DNA of 8,930 nt from Ignavibacteriales bacterium (GTDB taxonomy: Bacteria; Bacteroidota; Ignavibacteria; Ignavibacteriales; Ignavibacteriaceae): positions 18,188 through 27,117 of the forward strand of contig PLNZ01000058.1 of the NCBI GenBank assembly GCA_003142915.1, written 5' to 3'. The notes under the pieces were generated by a model. The model did no database searches, was not told the origin of the DNA, and saw only the letters and a list, made by a program, of their open reading frames with translations. Below are positions 5,447 through 8,930 of the stretch, piece after piece (positions within the stretch are counted from its first letter, which is position 1; the number at the start of each line of letters is the position of its first letter). The translations under genes and the position numbers were made by a program.

Positions 5447-5864
5447 CTTCAAATGCTTTAATCTTATCTTTTACATTCACGGGAATTGGCACTGACTGCT
5501 GTTTTTTATAGTCATACGAAACTAACTTGGTTAATGCAGCAGCAGCGTGAATGCTTTCCTTTTCCCGTTTTATTATTATAAGGTGTTCAACGTCGGAACT
5601 TTTATTTCCAATCTTTGATACTCTTGTCAGAACCTCAAGTTCATCACCCAGAACTATTGGCTGCAAGTAATCAATTTCAATCCTTGCAATAATTGCCCCA
5701 AAATTGAGACTATTTTTAGGCATATTAAGCACATCATTAAAGTAGGCTATACGAGCTTCTTCAAGATAGGATAAATATGCTGCATTGTTTACATGACGCA
5801 TTACGTCAAGATCTGAAAATCTTACATTTATTTTAATTTTATGTTTGAAATTTTTTTCTTCCAT
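5424..5864 (-). CDS. Acyl-CoA thioesterase, hotdog fold (4HBT/YbgC-like)
   Basis: This 146-residue protein has the single hotdog domain of the 4-hydroxybenzoyl-CoA thioesterase/YbgC group, which hydrolyses acyl-CoA or acyl-ACP thioesters. The signature VRFSDLDVMRHVNNAAY (14-30) carries the family's catalytic Asp (in DLD, 18-20) and the HVNN turn. It is followed by the long helix YLSYLEEARIAYF (30-42), the strand DYLQPIVLGDELEV (65-78) and the closing strands HAAAALTKLVSYDYKKQQSVPIP (106-128). The length is usual for the family. The natural substrate cannot be told from the sequence. No Shine-Dalgarno precedes the ATG; only 24 bp separate it from the aldolase gene upstream, which suggests co-transcription. 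The extreme C-terminus (TLAPSV) runs into the remnant of a second thioesterase read in another frame, so the original last residues may have been replaced. This should not affect the core fold. Confidence 0.85.
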   Translation of the reverse strand: MEEKNFKHKIKINVRFSDLDVMRHVNNAAYLSYLEEARIAYFNDVLNMPKNSLNFGAIIARIEIDYLQPIVLGDELEVLTRVSKIGNKSSDVEHLIIIKREKESIHAAAALTKLVSYDYKKQQSVPIPVNVKDKIKAFEETLAPSV

Positions 5865-5888
5865 AATATTTTGACTTATGATAAATTT

Positions 5889-6920
5889 TTAGGAAAATAT
5901 TTCCTTAAATATCTTTTTAGTTTTTTCTATATCTTCAAAACTTACATCAAGATGAGTAATTGCTCTGATAAACCCGGGCTTACCTTCTGAAAGAAGGATA
6001 CCCTCATCTTTAAACTTATCAATAACGCTTTCTACACTTAAAGATACAGATTTAAATATTACAATATTCGTCTGGACAGTATTGATATCAATTTCAAGCG
6101 AAGGAATTTCCGCAATTGCAGCAGCAAGATTTTTTGCATTCTTATGATCTTCTGCAAGACGATTAATATTATTCTTCAGCGCATATAGACCCGCTGCAGC
6201 TAATATTCCAATCTGACGCATTCCTCCCCCCCATGCTTTGCGTACCCTGAACGCTTCCTTAATAAATTCCTTTGTACCCGCAATAATTGATCCTGCCGGT
6301 GCACCCAATCCTTTTGATAAGCAGCATGAAATTGAATCAAAATATGAGGCATATTGTTTAACGGAAATCCCTGTTTCGACAGATGCATTCCATATTCTGG
6401 CGCCGTCAAGGTGATAAAGTAAATTATATTTATTAACTAATTCTTTTACCCTGATAATATTTTCAATCGGGTGAATTGTACCGCCTGCCCGATTATGAGT
6501 ATTTTCAAGCGCTACTACTTTGGTCCGGGGCATGTAATAAGCACTTACAGGCCTGATGCAAGGTTCAATCTGTTCAGGCATTATTACACCCATTTCACCG
6601 GGAACAGGCATAATCTGTAAACCGCTAAGTACTGCGGGTGATCCCGATTCATATTGAAAAATATGAGCATCTCTTTCACATATTACTTCATCGCCGGGAT
6701 TAGTTAAAACATTAAGGCATAACTGGTTCCCCATAACTCCGCTGGAAACAAACAGCGCCGCTTCTTTTCCCAAAAGACCGGCAGCATATTCCTGTAGTTG
6801 ATTAACTGTCGGGTCTTCCTGGAATACATCATCTCCCACTTCCGCTTCATACATAGCTTTTCGCATTTCATTCGAGGGTTTGGTAACAGTGTCACTACGA
6901 AGGTCAATAATTCTTTTCAT
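5889..6920 (-). CDS. ltaE: Low-specificity L-threonine aldolase family PLP enzyme
   Basis: This is a fold-type I PLP enzyme of the beta-eliminating lyase group, most like low-specificity L-threonine aldolase, which cleaves L-threonine or L-allo-threonine to glycine and acetaldehyde. The 343 residues match the family length. Motifs seen: IDLRSDTVTKPSNEMRKAM (5-23) at the N-terminus; VGDDVFQEDPTVN (28-40); the cofactor-binding SSGVMGNQ (59-66); the conserved His in DAHIFQYE (84-91), expected to stack on PLP; ENTHNRAGGTI (139-149); LDGARIWNA (171-179), with Asp172 for the pyridine nitrogen and Arg174; and CLSKGLGAPAGS (200-211), with the Schiff-base Lys203. All active-site residues appear intact. 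The substrate is inferred from family resemblance, and related aromatic lyases share the fold. The ATG start gives the standard N-terminus. It lies 47 bp after lnt and 24 bp before the thioesterase on the same strand. Confidence 0.92.
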   Translation of the reverse strand: MKRIIDLRSDTVTKPSNEMRKAMYEAEVGDDVFQEDPTVNQLQEYAAGLLGKEAALFVSSGVMGNQLCLNVLTNPGDEVICERDAHIFQYESGSPAVLSGLQIMPVPGEMGVIMPEQIEPCIRPVSAYYMPRTKVVALENTHNRAGGTIHPIENIIRVKELVNKYNLLYHLDGARIWNASVETGISVKQYASYFDSISCCLSKGLGAPAGSIIAGTKEFIKEAFRVRKAWGGGMRQIGILAAAGLYALKNNINRLAEDHKNAKNLAAAIAEIPSLEIDINTVQTNIVIFKSVSLSVESVIDKFKDEGILLSEGKPGFIRAITHLDVSFEDIEKTKKIFKEIFS

Positions 6921-6967
6921 ATTTCAATCAAAAATTAATTTATATTGTGAAATTTAAATAATTACGA

Positions 6968-8656
6968 TTACAATTTTAGGCGTTTCTTTACTTTTTTAAT
7001 TATAAATAATCCAATTATGCAGATAGATATAACAGAGCAAATAGCAGGAACAATAAATGGGTACTTAGTAAAAAAAGTTTCCGTATCTTCAAGAGAAACA
7101 TCAGCAACGATATAAGTTTTAGTAAATAATTCCGATTGGATTTTTGTCCTTCCCAACGGATCAATCACACAGCTTATACCTCCGTTTGCCGCCCTGATTA
7201 CGGTCCTTCTATTTTCGACTGCACGCAGAATAGAAATATCTTTATGCTGGTAAGGTCCGCTTGACTTTCCATACCAGCTATCGTTTGTGACAACAGTAAT
7301 TAGTTCAGCGCCTCGTTTTACAAAATTTGTTACAAAATACGGGTATATTGATTCATAGCAGACAAGGCTTGTAATATGAATAGAATCACTTTGGAAAATT
7401 TTATTATTGGAAGATTGCCGGGTCAGATAAGGCATAGAGAAATTTGCCGTATTTCTGCCGATATTCCAGCCGGAAATTCCAACACCCCACTTAATCAAAT
7501 CGCCAAGGAATGGAAATGTATCAACAAACGGGACTCTTTCACCAAAAGGAACAAGCTTTATTTTACCATACCTTTGAACACGCCATGAATCCGGTGCAAA
7601 GAGTAAAATTCCGTTATATATAGTGTAATAGGAATTTTCCTGTTCACCTTTAACAACATCCGGCGGCATTTTATCGCCTTTGAAATAATACCTGACATCG
7701 GGCATTCCCGTTATCAAATAAACATTGTTCTTTCTTAAAAACGTATAAATCGAATCCACAATATTTTCATAAGAGCCATCCAACAAAAAAACCGGAAGTG
7801 CAGTCTCCGGCCAAACTATAAGTTTAGCCCCCTTTGAAACTGCTTGCTGTGAAAGAGAAATATATGATTGAGTGAGCTCATTCAAATTTCCTCCTTCCCA
7901 CTTTCCCCATGGATCAAGATTAGGTTGAATTAATCCTACTCTGATTGTCTTGTTTGTTTCTTTAAAAGCAGAAAATTTATAAAATCCATAGCCTAAAACC
8001 ACAATAAATATTATTATTGCCGTTGCCGAATAATAAATAAATTTCTTTTTAGACACTTTTATATTAGTAAAAGCTTTGTACAAGAATATATTTATATAGA
8101 TTACCAACAACGATAAACCGATAACTCCTATAGCATCAGAGATCTGAATGAAAGCAGTAAAATTAGCCAAACCGTTTCCAAGCGTCAGCCATGGAAAGCT
8201 CAACTCAGTAAGCATATATAAGTATTCATAAGCGCCCCAGAAGAAAGGTAAAAGATAAATTACCTGTCTATTAGGGAGGGATCTTCCGGCAAAATAAAGA
8301 AGCGTTGAAGGTATTAAAAAAAACAGCGGGTTAGCAAATAGCAGAAGACCACCTGAAATCATTAAAAAAGGATCTGCTTGTTTTTGCCAGCTTCCTACCC
8401 AATAAATTGTTATTACATTAAAAACAAAGGCAGTTAAATAAGTTGCCCGGTTTATCCCGGCAAGTGTTTGTCTTTTTTCAACTACATAAAAATAAGGGAC
8501 AAAAGAGAAAAACAATAAAATTGGGAAGGGCATAGGGAAAGGGGGAAATCCTATTCCAAGCATTATTCCACTTAATATTAAAAGCAATTGTTCTTTTTTT
8601 AATTTACTTTTTTCTCCGGGAGGAAGTAATTTGCGTTTTAGAAATGCCGGTTTCAC
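6968..8656 (-). CDS. lnt: Apolipoprotein N-acyltransferase Lnt
   Basis: Lnt acylates the N-terminal cysteine of lipoproteins, the last step of lipoprotein maturation in the inner membrane of diderm bacteria. The N-terminal half carries about seven hydrophobic segments (roughly 24-58, 70-87, 98-122, 131-150, 168-193 and 207-227). A nitrilase-fold periplasmic domain follows (about 237-520), then a C-terminal membrane helix (533-553) ending in a basic tail. The catalytic triad is visible: Glu284 in VWPETALP, Lys365 in YGKIKLVPFGE (363-373) and Cys433 in LVCYESIYP. The VTNDSWYG motif (456-463) is also present. At 562 residues it is somewhat longer than the E. coli enzyme (512). The start is GTG and overlaps the dedA stop as GTGA, which supports this start and suggests translational coupling; the next in-frame Met is only at residue 32, inside the first membrane segment. 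Confidence 0.95.
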   Translation of the reverse strand: MKPAFLKRKLLPPGEKSKLKKEQLLLILSGIMLGIGFPPFPMPFPILLFFSFVPYFYVVEKRQTLAGINRATYLTAFVFNVITIYWVGSWQKQADPFLMISGGLLLFANPLFFLIPSTLLYFAGRSLPNRQVIYLLPFFWGAYEYLYMLTELSFPWLTLGNGLANFTAFIQISDAIGVIGLSLLVIYINIFLYKAFTNIKVSKKKFIYYSATAIIIFIVVLGYGFYKFSAFKETNKTIRVGLIQPNLDPWGKWEGGNLNELTQSYISLSQQAVSKGAKLIVWPETALPVFLLDGSYENIVDSIYTFLRKNNVYLITGMPDVRYYFKGDKMPPDVVKGEQENSYYTIYNGILLFAPDSWRVQRYGKIKLVPFGERVPFVDTFPFLGDLIKWGVGISGWNIGRNTANFSMPYLTRQSSNNKIFQSDSIHITSLVCYESIYPYFVTNFVKRGAELITVVTNDSWYGKSSGPYQHKDISILRAVENRRTVIRAANGGISCVIDPLGRTKIQSELFTKTYIVADVSLEDTETFFTKYPFIVPAICSVISICIIGLFIIKKVKKRLKL

Positions 8657-8930
8657 TTTTTATTCTTTTTCTTTCTTAAAATAAAATATCTTAACAAATA
8701 TATAGCCAGTACAATGACTAAAACAATTAATACTATATCGCTATAAGTCGAAATCAAGTTATCGGCATACTTTAAATTTTGTCCAAAAAGTACACCAAGA
8801 TAAATTATACCAGCATTCCATATTAAAGCGCTGATTGATGCAAACAACGCGGTTTTCTTAACATTTAATTCGCTCAACCCGGCAAATAAGGAAATAACCG
8901 ATCTCATCCCCGGCAGGAATCTATTTGAAA
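8653..8930 (-). CDS. DedA-family membrane protein, 3' part (runs off window)
   Basis: Only the C-terminal 91 or so codons are in the window; the frame stays open to the right edge, so the 5' end is missing because of the window and not through decay. The first visible residues, SNRFLPGMRSVISLFAG, match the conserved RF-P-G-R motif of DedA/VTT-domain (SNARE-associated) proteins. A family-typical segment follows (FASISALIWNAGIIYLGVLFG), then a final transmembrane helix (about 18 hydrophobic residues, IVLIVLVIVLAIYLLRYF) and a cytoplasmic Lys-rich tail. DedA proteins are inner-membrane proteins linked to undecaprenyl-phosphate or phospholipid flipping and to membrane homeostasis; which applies here is unknown. 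The Met at 8905-8907 lies inside the motif and is not the start. The stop TGA overlaps the lnt GTG start by 4 nt. Confidence 0.88.
   Translation of the reverse strand, partial: SNRFLPGMRSVISLFAGLSELNVKKTALFASISALIWNAGIIYLGVLFGQNLKYADNLISTYSDIVLIVLVIVLAIYLLRYFILRKKKNKK

Noticed and set aside
5424..5864. Programmed frameshift joining the thioesterase to the downstream frame
   Set aside because: The downstream frame repeats the C-terminal half already present, so a fusion would be redundant, and no slippery heptamer or structure is evident. A deletion between paralogues explains it better.
1..8930. CRISPR array, insertion sequence, tRNA or rRNA
   Set aside because: No regularly repeated units beyond the three operators, no transposase-like protein, no terminal inverted repeats and no cloverleaf or rRNA-like segment were seen on either strand.

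Overview
The window is AT-rich and tightly packed, with every intact gene on the minus strand. Lnt and a DedA-family protein point to a diderm (Gram-negative) bacterium. The base composition, the weak or missing Shine-Dalgarno sites at several starts and the gene content fit the Bacteroidota/Ignavibacteriota side of the tree, but I cannot name a taxon from sequence alone.

Layout in the direction of transcription (right to left): the 3' part of a DedA-family membrane protein (8653-8930, runs off the window); lnt, apolipoprotein N-acyltransferase (6968-8656, 4-nt overlap with dedA); a threonine aldolase-family PLP enzyme (5889-6920); a hotdog-fold acyl-CoA thioesterase (5424-5864) joined out of frame to the 3' remnant of a second thioesterase (5291-5446); and a PolB-exonuclease-like DEDDy 3'-5' exonuclease (4552-5241). 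Spacing is short throughout, so these housekeeping genes could share a transcript.

Next comes the most interesting part, a complete three-gene HipBST-type toxin-antitoxin module (2913-4376). It consists of a HipB-like XRE repressor, a 102-residue HipS (the HipA N-terminal subdomain as a separate protein) and a 309-residue HipT kinase with its catalytic residues present. The genes overlap by 14 nt and 1 nt. The intergenic region before hipB holds three copies of an imperfect palindrome close to ATTACTGCTATAGCAGTAAT, centred 71 and 70 bp apart. These look like the module's operators: one abuts the hipB start and ribosome-binding region, and one lies just past the exonuclease stop codon.

Downstream of hipT, 2275-2912 holds no intact gene. 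It contains the C-terminal remnant of a class I glutamine amidotransferase on the plus strand and a short coding-like stretch that I cannot assign. The window ends with purL (52-2274), the large subunit of FGAM synthase in purine biosynthesis.

The picture is a housekeeping neighbourhood carrying a HipBST module next to decayed gene fragments. That arrangement is typical of an accessory insertion point, although no integrase, transposase or flanking repeat is visible.
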